Assembly (NCBI GenBank): GCA_018712805.1
Contig: DVGI01000042.1
Location: 53,570-117,569 of the forward strand
DNA length: 64,000 nucleotides
Direction: 5' to 3'
Source: Candidatus Fimenecus excrementavium
GTDB taxonomy: Bacteria > Bacillota > Clostridia > Oscillospirales > Acutalibacteraceae
Position 1 is the first letter of the stretch. Every line of letters begins with the position of its first letter. The notes under the pieces were generated by a model. The model was given only the letters and a program-made list of their open reading frames with translations. It did no database searches and was not told the DNA's origin. Shown here piece by piece: positions 46,075 through 53,650 of the stretch. Position numbers and translations under genes: made by a program.

Positions 46075-46172
46075 AGAAACCCTCCCCTAATACACTTTGC
46101 GAAAATGTTTGTTTTATACAGCAGAATGTGGTAAAATAACATTGTTTGAAATTGAATTTTGAGGTGATTCCT

Positions 46173-47039
46173 TTGAACAGCTTATCGGATTGCTATACCC
46201 TTTATAACGGCGTGCAGGTGCCTTGCGTGGCGTTCGGCACGTGGAAAATGCCCAACGAAGTCGTGGAAGACGCGGTGGCGTGCGCGCTCACAACCGGCTA
46301 CCGCCACATTGACACGGCGGCGGCTTATCAAAATGAGGTCGGCGTCGGCGCAGGGCTTCGAAAAAGCGGCGTTGCAAGGCAGGATATTTTCTTAGTCAGC
46401 AAGCTGCCGAACGACGACCACGGCTACAAGAATGCGATTGCGTCGTGTGAGCGCTCCTTAGAGCGGCTGGGCGTTGACTATTTAGACGGCTATCTTATTC
46501 ACTGGCCGGTGCTTGTGGAAAACCAGGACCATTTGGAAGAGGACCTTTGCGACACCTGGCGCGCGATGGAACAGCTTTACAAAGACGGCAAGGTGCGCGC
46601 AATCGGTACAAGCAACTTTTTGGAAGAGCACATCGACCTTTTGAAAGCCAATTTTTCGGATTACCCGATGATAAACCAAGTGCAGATGCACCCGCAATGT
46701 CCGCAGGAAGAAATGATTGCGTATTGCAAGAAGAACAAAATCCTCCCCGAAGCGTGGAGTCCGCTCATTCAAGGGCAGGCGTTTAAGCGCGAACTGCTTA
46801 TAGAGACCGCCAAAAAATACGGTGTGAGCGTGGCGCAGCTTTGCATTCGCTGGATTTTCCAGAAAGGTGCGGTGCCGGTGCCGAAATCGGCAACGCCCGA
46901 ACGGATTCAAAACAACGCCGATATTTTCGGCTTCACCATTTCTGACGAAGATATGGAAAATATCGCGACGCTTCGCAAATACGGTATGATCGGCAATCCG
47001 CCGTCGGTGCCGCGGACGCATCAGGTTGTTGGATTTTAA
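46173..47039 (+). CDS. Aldo/keto reductase
   Basis: NAD(P)H-dependent (alpha/beta)8 barrel oxidoreductase, 288 residues from TTG 46173 (GAGGTGA 6-8 bases upstream). AKR tetrad and cofactor features: HIDTAAAYQNEVGVG (catalytic Asp and Tyr), VSKLPN (Lys), IHWPV (His), and VPKSATPERIQNN near the C-terminus (NADP phosphate binding). Closest in type to the AKR5 2,5-diketogluconate reductase-like group; substrate unknown. Confidence 0.93.
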   Translation: MNSLSDCYTLYNGVQVPCVAFGTWKMPNEVVEDAVACALTTGYRHIDTAAAYQNEVGVGAGLRKSGVARQDIFLVSKLPNDDHGYKNAIASCERSLERLGVDYLDGYLIHWPVLVENQDHLEEDLCDTWRAMEQLYKDGKVRAIGTSNFLEEHIDLLKANFSDYPMINQVQMHPQCPQEEMIAYCKKNKILPEAWSPLIQGQAFKRELLIETAKKYGVSVAQLCIRWIFQKGAVPVPKSATPERIQNNADIFGFTISDEDMENIATLRKYGMIGNPPSVPRTHQVVGF

Positions 47040-47063
47040 TTTTAAAATTAAAAATGCTAACAA

Positions 47064-47100
47064 AAAAGCTCCGGCTAACTGCCGGAGCTTTTGGTTTGTT
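47064..47100. terminator. Bidirectional terminator
   Basis: AAAAGCTCCGGC / GCCGGAGCTTTT, 12 pairs with loop TAACT, between convergent genes. Confidence 0.85.
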
Positions 47101-47107
47101 CGGTTTT

Positions 47108-48592
47108 TTAATAAACAGGCACGTCGTTTAAATAGAGGTCCAAAAGCGCAGCGTCGAATGCATCGACCACGCCGTCGCTGTTCATGTCGCCTGCCGCTTC
47201 CGAAGCGGAGCCGGCGGTTAAGTCTTGCATGCCGGACAAGGTATTTTTCACAATATTATAATCGGTGCGGTTGGTGCTGTTGTCCGCGTTAATATCGCCG
47301 CGGCGCACAAGCGTGTAACTGCCGGAGCCCTGGCTTCCCGAATAAGAAACCGTGCCGCCGGTCGTAACGCCGGAAACATTTAAAGTGTAGCCGCTCGGCA
47401 GGATAAAGGCAGAATCCGCAGTTTGGTTCTTGCCGATAATCAGCATGCCTTTCGAGCGGTTGAACACCGCATCCGTGTTGCCGTTGCTCAGCACCCCGCA
47501 ATAGGCGGTACGGCTGAGTGCAGGGTACGAGAGCGCAAACAAATCGGAAATGAAACGCTGCCCGTTCGGCACATGGTCTCCGCTGAACGTTGTCTGCCCA
47601 AAATAGTAATTTTGCGTCTGTGAACCGACCAAGAAGAAATCATACATAATATCGCCATGGTCATCCCAGGTCAAATCCACCGCATACCAAACGCCGTCTT
47701 CCATTTGGACATAGTTCCAGGCGTGCCCGCCGCCGTTCGCCGTTCCGACAACGGTGATGCAGGGAATCCCCTCGCGCTGGCACAACAACTGGAACGCTTC
47801 GGCGTAACCCTCGCAAACGGTTGTAAACGGCTCCAAGAAAACGCTGGTCGGCTCGTGGTCGGTCGGGTTTTCACCCGCCGTTCCGAGATTGGGGTCATAA
47901 ATCACTTGTTTTGCAATCCCGTCATGCATGGATTTCAGCTTTTCATATCGCGTAAAGCCGTGTACCGGGAACGCTTCCACCGCGGCAAGCATTTCGTGAT
48001 ACGTCGAAAAAACCTCATCCCAGCTGCTGTATGCCGCCGTGTTCAACGTAATCGCAATAGACAAAGCGGAAATCATAATATCCATGGTCCCGTCATCTTT
48101 TATAAGATAGCTAGACCCGAATCCGGCCTGAAAGCCACTCATCCAGAAAATTTCGGGGTGGTCGTCGGTCAGCGCCGTTAAGCCGCCGATTGCCGTAGCC
48201 ATAAGATCGTCGTTGACATCCTGCGGCAACTGAATGTTCCCGTCAGCCGGGACAGGAACATTACAGGTAATCGGCTCAGGGAGCGTCACTTCGTAAGAGT
48301 CTTTCAGCGGGTCAGCCAAAATGCTGTTATACACCGCCTTTTGGTTCTCGTTTAACTGGGTATAAAACGTAAACGGCTGGGCAGTACCGTTCGAATAAAA
48401 CGGAACCGCCGAAACGCTGTTGTGCGTTGTTTCTAACTTGGTAGTCGGGTCATATTCGAGAGACTCAACCGTTCCGAGCGATGCAAACGTAAGGTCAGGC
48501 TCCGTGTCCTTTGCCGCAAGCGCCGACGCGCCGAACGACACAACCGAAAACAGCATGCAAACTGATAATAACAAACAAAGAATCTTTTTCAT
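47108..48592 (-). CDS. Secreted transglutaminase-like protein with a C-terminal dockerin
   Basis: 494 residues. Signal peptide (about 1-27, ending SALA), then a long domain with a transglutaminase/papain-like core: Cys in TTVCEGYAEAFQ, His in NGGGHAWNYV and Asp in AVDLTWDD. The last ~60 residues are a type I dockerin: two calcium-binding repeats, GDINADNSTNRTDYNIVKNTL and GDMNSDGVVDAFDAALLDLYL. It would dock onto a cohesin scaffold on the cell surface, as in ruminococcal cellulosomes or amylosomes. No cohesin is in the window. Dockerin-borne transglutaminase-like enzymes are likely proteases or protein-modifying enzymes. Confidence 0.88.
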   Translation of the reverse strand: MKKILCLLLSVCMLFSVVSFGASALAAKDTEPDLTFASLGTVESLEYDPTTKLETTHNSVSAVPFYSNGTAQPFTFYTQLNENQKAVYNSILADPLKDSYEVTLPEPITCNVPVPADGNIQLPQDVNDDLMATAIGGLTALTDDHPEIFWMSGFQAGFGSSYLIKDDGTMDIMISALSIAITLNTAAYSSWDEVFSTYHEMLAAVEAFPVHGFTRYEKLKSMHDGIAKQVIYDPNLGTAGENPTDHEPTSVFLEPFTTVCEGYAEAFQLLCQREGIPCITVVGTANGGGHAWNYVQMEDGVWYAVDLTWDDHGDIMYDFFLVGSQTQNYYFGQTTFSGDHVPNGQRFISDLFALSYPALSRTAYCGVLSNGNTDAVFNRSKGMLIIGKNQTADSAFILPSGYTLNVSGVTTGGTVSYSGSQGSGSYTLVRRGDINADNSTNRTDYNIVKNTLSGMQDLTAGSASEAAGDMNSDGVVDAFDAALLDLYLNDVPVY

Positions 48593-48611
48593 AAATATCC
48601 TTTTCCTTTAA

Positions 48612-48648
48612 ACAAAAACGGCTCCTTTCCAAAACCGGTAAGGAGCCG
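48612..48648 (-). terminator. nrdR terminator
   Basis: CGGCTCCTT / AAGGAGCCG with an inner CCGG / AACCGG element, followed on the minus strand by TTTTTGTTT. Confidence 0.8.
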
Positions 48649-48659
48649 CGACTTACTAA

Positions 48660-49115
48660 TCAACGGTTCTGCAAGAGCGCAGAAAGCTCGTCCATAAAGG
48701 CATTGATGTCGCGGAAATGCCGGTAAACGGACGCAAACCGGACATAGGCAACCTCATCAATATCTTTGAGCTTATCCATTGCGAGTTCGCCGATACGCAT
48801 GGACGTAACCTCGCGGTCCAACGAATTTTGCAGTGTGGCTTCGATTTCATCGACGGCCTTTTCGAGCGTATCCATCGCAACCGGACGCTTTTCACAAGCG
48901 CGCATCATACCGTTGAGCAATTTGTTGCGGTCGAACGCCTCGCGGGATTTATCCTTTTTAATGACCAAAATCGGCACGCTTTCAATAATTTCATAAGTCG
49001 TAAAGCGTTTGCCGCACTTTAAGCACTCGCGACGGCGGCGAATACGCTCGCCCTCATCGGTCGGGCGGGAGTCGATAACTTTGCTTTCTTCATAGCCGCA
49101 AAATGGACATTTCAC
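48660..49115 (-). CDS. nrdR: Transcriptional repressor NrdR
   Basis: Regulates ribonucleotide reductase genes in response to dATP/ATP. 151 residues: zinc ribbon ([27 protein letters not shown]) and ATP-cone domain ([23 protein letters not shown]..). GTG 49115 gives the canonical start MKCPFCG; an upstream GTG at 49124 adds three residues. Promoter at 49151-49179. Confidence 0.96.
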   Translation of the reverse strand: MKCPFCGYEESKVIDSRPTDEGERIRRRRECLKCGKRFTTYEIIESVPILVIKKDKSREAFDRNKLLNGMMRACEKRPVAMDTLEKAVDEIEATLQNSLDREVTSMRIGELAMDKLKDIDEVAYVRFASVYRHFRDINAFMDELSALLQNR

Positions 49116-49150
49116 AACAATCACATCCGTTAACTTTTTCTATATGTTGT

Positions 49151-49179
49151 ATTATAGCAGTTATCAGCCACAATGTAAA
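49151..49179 (-). promoter_or_regulatory. nrdR promoter
   Basis: Minus strand TTTACA (49174-49179), 17-base spacer, TATAAT (49151-49156); it overlaps no gene but abuts the end of the epimerase gene. Confidence 0.7.
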
Positions 49180-49182
49180 GCA

Positions 49183-49965
49183 TTAAAGGCACTTTTTTAA
49201 CAGTTCTTTTGCACGGCGGATTTCCTCGGCGTCGCGGTAGCTGTGTTCGTAAAGCTCAATGATATAGTCGCCCTTGTACCCTTTCTTTTTCATCGTGTCA
49301 AAAAAGGTTTTAAAATCAAACTGCGCGCCCTCACAAAACGGCACCACGCAATCTTTTTCTTTGGTGTAATCGCTGATATGCACGTGGACAATCGAATCGG
49401 CAAAACGGTTGACAAACACATAAGGGTCAATCCCCGTTCGGCGGGCCTGTTTAATATCGAGTACCATTTTAAAATCGTCGCCGAGTGCTAAGCGCATATT
49501 TTCGAGAAATTCCGGGCTTTCCGAACGGTAGTGCACGACATTTTCCTGGCAAAGGGAAATGCCCTCGGCTTTGCCGATACGATAAAGCTCGCCGAAGCGC
49601 TCAAAAACCTGTTCGTCGGGAATGCTTCCCGGAATTTTCGCCCCGTGCATGACCAAAAGCTCCGCGCCGAGCGCGTGCATCCCGTCAAAATACCGTTTGA
49701 AGCTTTCGATGCTTTCTATATAGCGGCGCTCATAAGAGCTGAAATAGTAATAAGACTCCGTAAACGACGCATAGGTGTGAAAGCTTTTGACGCGCATACC
49801 GTATTGCTTTTGAATCGCGCAGAGCTTTTCAATAAAAGATTTTTCGAGCTCACTCGGCGCGTTCATGAAAATCTCGATACACTCCGCGCCCAGTTCGCCG
49901 GTTTTGCGCATGGATTCCTCGGTCGTTTCCGGGTAAAAGCATGCTGTTGAAATTCCGATCGCCAT
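49183..49965 (-). CDS. Sugar phosphate isomerase/epimerase (xylose isomerase-like TIM barrel)
   Basis: 260 residues from ATG 49965 (GGGAGA upstream). AP endonuclease 2/xylose isomerase-like barrel with metal-binding acidic and His residues in LLVMHGAKI, LCQENVVHY, MVLDIKQARRTGID, VHVHISDYTKEKD and YIIELYEHSYR. Family members isomerise or epimerise sugars or sugar derivatives; substrate not predictable. Confidence 0.9.
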   Translation of the reverse strand: MAIGISTACFYPETTEESMRKTGELGAECIEIFMNAPSELEKSFIEKLCAIQKQYGMRVKSFHTYASFTESYYYFSSYERRYIESIESFKRYFDGMHALGAELLVMHGAKIPGSIPDEQVFERFGELYRIGKAEGISLCQENVVHYRSESPEFLENMRLALGDDFKMVLDIKQARRTGIDPYVFVNRFADSIVHVHISDYTKEKDCVVPFCEGAQFDFKTFFDTMKKKGYKGDYIIELYEHSYRDAEEIRRAKELLKKCL

Positions 49966-50041
49966 AAATCTCCCTGCCAATATTTGTGCATTGTTTTCAA
50001 AAATCACTCTATGTATTATTGTAATAGGGAGGTACATAAAA

Positions 50042-50326
50042 ATGCAAGCGTTATTTCACGAAATTCATAGTTTTTTCAAAGCTTTTCATCCGTTTTGCAA
50101 GCGGATTTTAAAATGGGGCTCGCCTTTGGTGTTCTCGCTGTTTTTCGCCGCCGGATTTTGCCGCCTTGCCGCGGGGCAAATCGGGGTGTATGATAAAATG
50201 CTTCGGCTTTCTTCGGAATTTTTGCTGTGCGGGCGGGAAACATTCGGTGCAATTGTGGTTTTCTCGCTGCTTTTACAGTTTTTGTGTATGGCCTACACCT
50301 ACGACCACGGGCAAAGCCCTCTGTAA
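50042..50326 (+). CDS. Small two-span membrane protein
   Basis: 94 residues from ATG 50042 with GGGAGG upstream. Two hydrophobic segments (about 26-47 and 70-88) joined by a short loop with Arg and Lys. No recognised family. The 225 bases after it hold only hairpins (CCGCCTGCGG / CCGCAGACGG near 50334-50357, a wider GCAAAAGCT / AGCTTTTGC pair) and the secG promoter. Confidence 0.65.
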   Translation: MQALFHEIHSFFKAFHPFCKRILKWGSPLVFSLFFAAGFCRLAAGQIGVYDKMLRLSSEFLLCGRETFGAIVVFSLLLQFLCMAYTYDHGQSPL

Positions 50327-50477
50327 ACACAAAAACCGCCTGCGGAAAACCGCAGACGGAGCAAAAGCTAACGTGCAAACGCAGAAATTCTGAAGAGCTT
50401 TTGCCGTCGTTAGGTTATGCAATTTCTTAAAAAAAATACACCGCAGCAAAAAAATCGGAAAAAAAGTGAAAAAAGGC

Positions 50478-50506
50478 TTGCTTTTTTTATGGCGCTGTGC
50501 TAAAAT
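50478..50506 (+). promoter_or_regulatory. secG promoter
   Basis: TTGCTT (50478-50483), 17-base spacer, TAAAAT (50501-50506). Confidence 0.55.
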
Positions 50507-50551
50507 ACCAAAGCGTTGAAAAATCAAGCAATACGGAATGGAGGTTTGAAA

Positions 50552-50800
50552 ATGAGCGCTCTTGAAATTGTCCTTGGCGTTTTTCTGATTTTGTTGTCGG
50601 TTCTTTTAATCGCCATCGTTTTGATGCAGAAAAGCCGTGAGGGCGGTCTTTCCGGTGCAATCGCCGGCGGCTCTGACACCTTCTTCGGTAAAAATAAAGG
50701 CAGAACCAACGAAGCGCGTCTTGCGAAAATGACCAGATATATCGCAATCGTGTTTTTCGTTCTTGCTTTTGCAGCTACCCTGTTGATTCTGTTCTTCTGA
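50552..50800 (+). CDS. secG: Preprotein translocase subunit SecG
   Basis: 82 residues from ATG 50552 with GGAGG upstream. Two membrane segments flank the conserved loop QKSREGGLSGAIAGGSDTFFG, diagnostic for SecG of the SecYEG channel. Followed 36 bases later by tRNA-Lys, a common Firmicute neighbourhood of secG being a tRNA or rnr. Confidence 0.95.
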   Translation: MSALEIVLGVFLILLSVLLIAIVLMQKSREGGLSGAIAGGSDTFFGKNKGRTNEARLAKMTRYIAIVFFVLAFAATLLILFF

Positions 50801-50836
50801 TTTGATTTTGGCGGTTTTTTGAAAACCGCTTTCTAT

Positions 50837-50912
50837 GAGCCATTAGCTCAGCTGGCAGAGCACTTGACTTTTAATCAAGGTGTCCGGAGTTCGATTCTCC
50901 GATGGCTCACCA
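50837..50912 (+). tRNA. tRNA-Lys (anticodon TTT)
   Basis: Acceptor GAGCCAT / ATGGCTC, anticodon loop CTTTTAA in stem CTTGA / TCAAG, T-arm CGGAGTTCGATTCTCCG, A73 and encoded CCA. Its 3' end is not duplicated and no repeat element follows. Confidence 0.96.
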
Positions 50913-50915
50913 AAC

Positions 50916-50956
50916 AACCCCCGAAATGCAAAATGCATTTCGGGGGTTCTCTTTTT
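50916..50956 (+). terminator. tRNA-Lys terminator
   Basis: AACCCCCGAAATGCA / TGCATTTCGGGGGTT, 15 pairs with loop AAA, followed by CTCTTTTTG. Confidence 0.88.
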
Positions 50957-50992
50957 GACAGCACGCAATTCCTCAACGTATTTTTAAATGGG

Positions 50993-51029
50993 AAACAACC
51001 CCGTTTTCTAAATGCACGGGGTTGTTTTT
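50993..51029. terminator. Second terminator, probably for the minus-strand DUF6514 gene
   Basis: AAACAACCCCGT / ACGGGGTTGTTT, 12 pairs with an 11-base loop, T-rich on both sides, 17 bases from the DUF6514 gene end. Confidence 0.75.
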
Positions 51030-51045
51030 GGGGAAATTTATAAAG

Positions 51046-51279
51046 TTATGGTTGGACGTCGCAGGCAACGTCCCATAAATGTTCGGGATCCAGCTGAACA
51101 GCGTTGCAGTTTTCCGCAAGCGCTGTAACAAGTGATTTTTCAGGAGAAATATCGTCAACTTCGCAAACAAATAACCAAGAATCGTTCCTTTTCACATAAC
51201 AACGGATACCGAATGTCTCCGTGATACCGGCTTCGTTTGCCGGGCAAGGCGCTTTACAAACCTGATACCGAAAGCGCAA
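51046..51279 (-). CDS. DUF6514-like small protein
   Basis: About 77 residues from TTG 51279, 9 bases after GAGG. The pattern (YQVCKA.., FGIRCYVKRNDSWLFVCEVDDISPEKSLVTALAENCNAVQLDPEHLWDVACD) resembles DUF6514, small Clostridial proteins often encoded with an HTH partner. It overlaps the HTH gene by 26 bases. Function unknown. Confidence 0.65.
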   Translation of the reverse strand: MRFRYQVCKAPCPANEAGITETFGIRCYVKRNDSWLFVCEVDDISPEKSLVTALAENCNAVQLDPEHLWDVACDVQP

Positions 51280-51493
51280 TCGGACAAACCTCACTTTTTA
51301 AAGAATCCAATTCGATTTCCAAAACAGACGCCAAACGTACAGCCGTGGATAATTTTGGGTCTGTTATACCTAACTCTAAGTCCTGGTAATGCCGCAAAGA
51401 AACACCGCCATTTTCCGCCGCCTGACGCTGTGTCCAGTGCTTTGCGGCCCTGCCATTGTAAAGCATTTCTGCAAAACTGCTTTTCACCGACAT
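51254..51493 (-). CDS. Small Cro/CI-type helix-turn-helix protein
   Basis: 79 residues from ATG 51493 (AAGGAAGGGG upstream). One HTH_3 domain (FAEMLYNGRAAKHWTQRQAAENGGVSLRHYQDLELGITDPKLSTAVRLASVLEIELDSL). Likely a regulator of itself and the overlapping DUF6514-like gene; not a full toxin-antitoxin pair on sequence grounds. Confidence 0.85.
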   Translation of the reverse strand: MSVKSSFAEMLYNGRAAKHWTQRQAAENGGVSLRHYQDLELGITDPKLSTAVRLASVLEIELDSLKSEVCPIALSVSGL

Positions 51494-51710
51494 ATTTAAT
51501 TTCCCCTTCCTTGCATTATGTATTGTATCTATTTTTGAATCAAATGCAACGAGCCGCACTTCCTATTGTGAAAAGAAAATAAAAAATTTGGAATGTTATA
51601 AATTATAACATTAAAATTTACGAAAGTAAGAACGAATTTTGTTGTCTTTTTCTCTTTTTTTGCACGTGGACAAAAGACTTTTGTTTAAAAACAAAAAATT
51701 AAATTTCCGC

Positions 51711-51739
51711 TTGACAAAATTCTCGTTTAGTGGTACTAT
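51711..51739 (+). promoter_or_regulatory. Promoter of tRNA-Arg(ACG)
   Basis: TTGACA (51711-51716), 17-base spacer, TACTAT (51734-51739). The 200 bases before it contain no gene. Confidence 0.8.
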
Positions 51740-51777
51740 ATTTCGGCGGTGAGAAGCAAGAGCTTTAACCCGCACAT

Positions 51778-51854
51778 GCGCTGCTAGCTCAGCTGGAGAG
51801 AGTGTTTGGCTACGAACCAAAAGGTCAGGGGTTCGAATCCCTTGCAGCGCGCCA
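51778..51854 (+). tRNA. tRNA-Arg (anticodon ACG)
   Basis: Acceptor GCGCTGC / GCAGCGC, anticodon stem TTTGG / CCAAA with loop CTACGAA, T-arm AGGGGTTCGAATCCCTT, G73 and encoded CCA. A34 would be converted to inosine to read CGN codons. The 3' end recurs twice downstream. Confidence 0.95.
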
Positions 51855-52030
51855 AAGAACAAGTTCGGATATTTTTCCGGGCTTGTTCTTTTTTTGTTTT
51901 TTTCTGCAAGGGATTCGAAAGCCCGTTTAGAAAACAGTCCGGGGGACTGTTTTTAGGGCGTCGCGTTGATGACACCCGTTTCTTTTGAATTCGTACATTT
52001 CGAGGTAGAAATTGCTTTTTAGCATTCCCC
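51841..52030 (+). repeat. tRNA-3'-end-associated repeat element, copy C1
   Basis: Begins with the end of tRNA-Arg(ACG) (CTTGCAGCGCGCC) and its terminator, then an inverted T-arm copy (CTGCAAGGGATTCGAA, 51904-51919), the core GTTTAGAAAACA and a perfect hairpin: AAAACAGTCC (51931-51940), loop GGG, GGACTGTTTT (51944-51953), then TTAGGGCG and about 70 further bases. Tandemly followed by C2 at a 190-base period. No protein is encoded. Confidence 0.88.
51854..51898 (+). terminator. Terminator of tRNA-Arg(ACG)
   Basis: AAAGAACAAG / CTTGTTCTTT with an inner CGGA / TCCG pairing, then a run of Ts; repeated inside element C2. Confidence 0.8.
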
Positions 52031-52235
52031 CTTGCAGCGCGCCAAAGAACAAGTTCGGATATTTTTCCGGACTTGTTCTTTTTTTGCATTTTTGCTGCAA
52101 GGGATTCGAAAGCCCGTTAAGAAAACAGTCCGGGGGACTGTTTTTAGGGCGTCGCGTTGATGACACCCGTTTCTTTCGGATTCGTACATTTCGGGGTTGA
52201 AATTGCTTTTCAGCACTTCCCCCTTGCAGCGCGCC
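52031..52235 (+). repeat. tRNA-3'-end-associated repeat element, copy C2 plus third tRNA-end copy
   Basis: Almost identical to C1 over about 190 bases, with scattered substitutions and small indels. Hairpin AAAACAGTCC (52122-52131) / GGACTGTTTT (52135-52144), loop GGG; GTTTAG is GTTAAG here. The next tRNA-end copy, CTTGCAGCGCGCC, is at 52223-52235, after which similarity stops. The remaining 149 bases to the DinB gene show nothing definite. Confidence 0.88.
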
Positions 52236-52384
52236 GTACGTACCTTGACGCGCAATTTGTGCCTCGAATAACATTTACACATTGTTTATGCAGTCAACAT
52301 ATCGTTTGCATTTCGATATGGAGTATTATATAATCAACTGCAAAGGTAGGACGTTTTGCTAAAAATGAGAAAAGAGGGATTTTG

Positions 52385-52891
52385 ATGCGCCGCGAATTGG
52401 TAGAAACAATAAAAGAAAGCACAAAGGTTTTATTCCTCAACTTTGAAACCACTCTGAAAACCTGTGACATGGATTATGTGCTGTGTGATATGCCGATTTG
52501 GAAGCACTGCTATCACACGCTGCACAGTTTGGACCAATGGTTTATCAACCCTTACGAGTATACGGAACCTCCTTTTCACGAGGACAAACTCAACAGTCTT
52601 AATTATCTTGGGGAAAAGGTGCTGTCCAGAGATGAACTGACGGACTATTTCAAGACGATACAAGTAAAACTCCTCGCCTATTTAGACAGCCTGAACGACG
52701 AAGATTTATATGAAATTCCAAAGGGCTGCAAATATAACCGTTTGGAGCATGTTTTGGGGCAGTTTCGGCATTTTCACTGTCATATGGGTAATATTAACGC
52801 GACAACGATTGTTACCACTAACCAATGGCCGCGGGTTGTAGGCACATATGCGCTGGATAAAGATTTTGTATTTCCCGGTCTTTATGAATAA
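52385..52891 (+). CDS. DinB/YfiT-like putative metalloenzyme
   Basis: 168 residues from ATG 52385. Four-helix-bundle DinB-like fold with the three expected metal His residues: one in KHCYHTLHSLDQW and two in FRHFHCHMGNI. Bacterial members include thiol-dependent transferases (bacillithiol or mycothiol S-transferases) and many of unknown role. AT-richer than its neighbours and directly after the repeat array. Confidence 0.8.
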   Translation: MRRELVETIKESTKVLFLNFETTLKTCDMDYVLCDMPIWKHCYHTLHSLDQWFINPYEYTEPPFHEDKLNSLNYLGEKVLSRDELTDYFKTIQVKLLAYLDSLNDEDLYEIPKGCKYNRLEHVLGQFRHFHCHMGNINATTIVTTNQWPRVVGTYALDKDFVFPGLYE

Positions 52892-52933
52892 AGGAAATAC
52901 ACAATAAGTAAGCAAACAAATTATTACAAAAAA

Positions 52934-52965
52934 AAGGACGCAGGGAAACCCTGCGCCCTTTTTTA
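52934..52965. terminator. Bidirectional terminator
   Basis: AAGGACGCAGGG / CCCTGCGCCCTT with loop AAA, then TTTTATT. Confidence 0.8.
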
Positions 52966-52979
52966 TTCGTCCCGTTTGT

Positions 52980-53417
52980 TTATTCGTAAGCCGCGTCGGC
53001 TTTTGTGCGCTGTAAGGTATTCACCGGGTGATGGGGCGGCGCGTAAACCGAAAAAAGTTTTAACGGGCATTTGCCTGTGTTTACGATATTATGCCAGTGC
53101 TTTGCCGGCACATAAATCGCATCGCCGACCTTTGCCGTTTTCTGGTAGCATAAATTGTCTTTGGTTTTGCCCATGCAAACCTTGCAGCAGCCCTCCGCCA
53201 CCAGCAAAAGCTGGTCGGTGTCGTCGTGGTATTCTAAACCCACGTCACCGCAAGCCGGAATGCACATCAAGGTGGTTTGGAGATATTCGCCCGTCCAAAC
53301 CGCTTTACGATAATTGCAGTTTTGTAAGGTTTCCGCGCACCAGTGCATCACGCACGGCCCGCTGGTTTGCGGCTGTTCTTTCGCACAACCGCAGGTATTT
53401 TCACGGTAAATTTTCAT
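52980..53417 (-). CDS. Cupin-domain protein
   Basis: 145 residues with a single cupin barrel: GLEYHDDTDQLLLVAEGCCKV (first metal motif, HDDTDQ) and GDAIYVPAKHWHNIVNTG (second motif). The N-terminal stretch TCGCAKEQPQTSGPCVMHWC is unusually rich in Cys (nine in the whole protein), which could indicate a metal- or redox-related role. No signal peptide. GGAAAGGAGG lies upstream of the ATG. Substrate unknown. Confidence 0.88.
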   Translation of the reverse strand: MKIYRENTCGCAKEQPQTSGPCVMHWCAETLQNCNYRKAVWTGEYLQTTLMCIPACGDVGLEYHDDTDQLLLVAEGCCKVCMGKTKDNLCYQKTAKVGDAIYVPAKHWHNIVNTGKCPLKLFSVYAPPHHPVNTLQRTKADAAYE

Positions 53418-53650
53418 GACTTTCGACCTCCTTTCCGGGGTTCTATACCAGTATATGCAAAAAGGTTCTTTGCGGTTTTCGCAAAAATTTCGGAGCTTTC
53501 CGTGTGTTACGCAACACTATGGGTTTTGTATGTCGTTCGTTCATGGTTTATTATTATTTTATTCATATTTTATTCATAAATTTAATGCGTTGTTGTGATA
53601 AAGTATAAATATCTTTTTTGAAAAAAATCTGTTATTAGGGGGAAATGAAT

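Noticed and set aside
51046..51493. Toxin-antitoxin pair
   Set aside because: The HTH gene could be an antitoxin, but its partner resembles DUF6514 and shows no toxin fold or catalytic motif.
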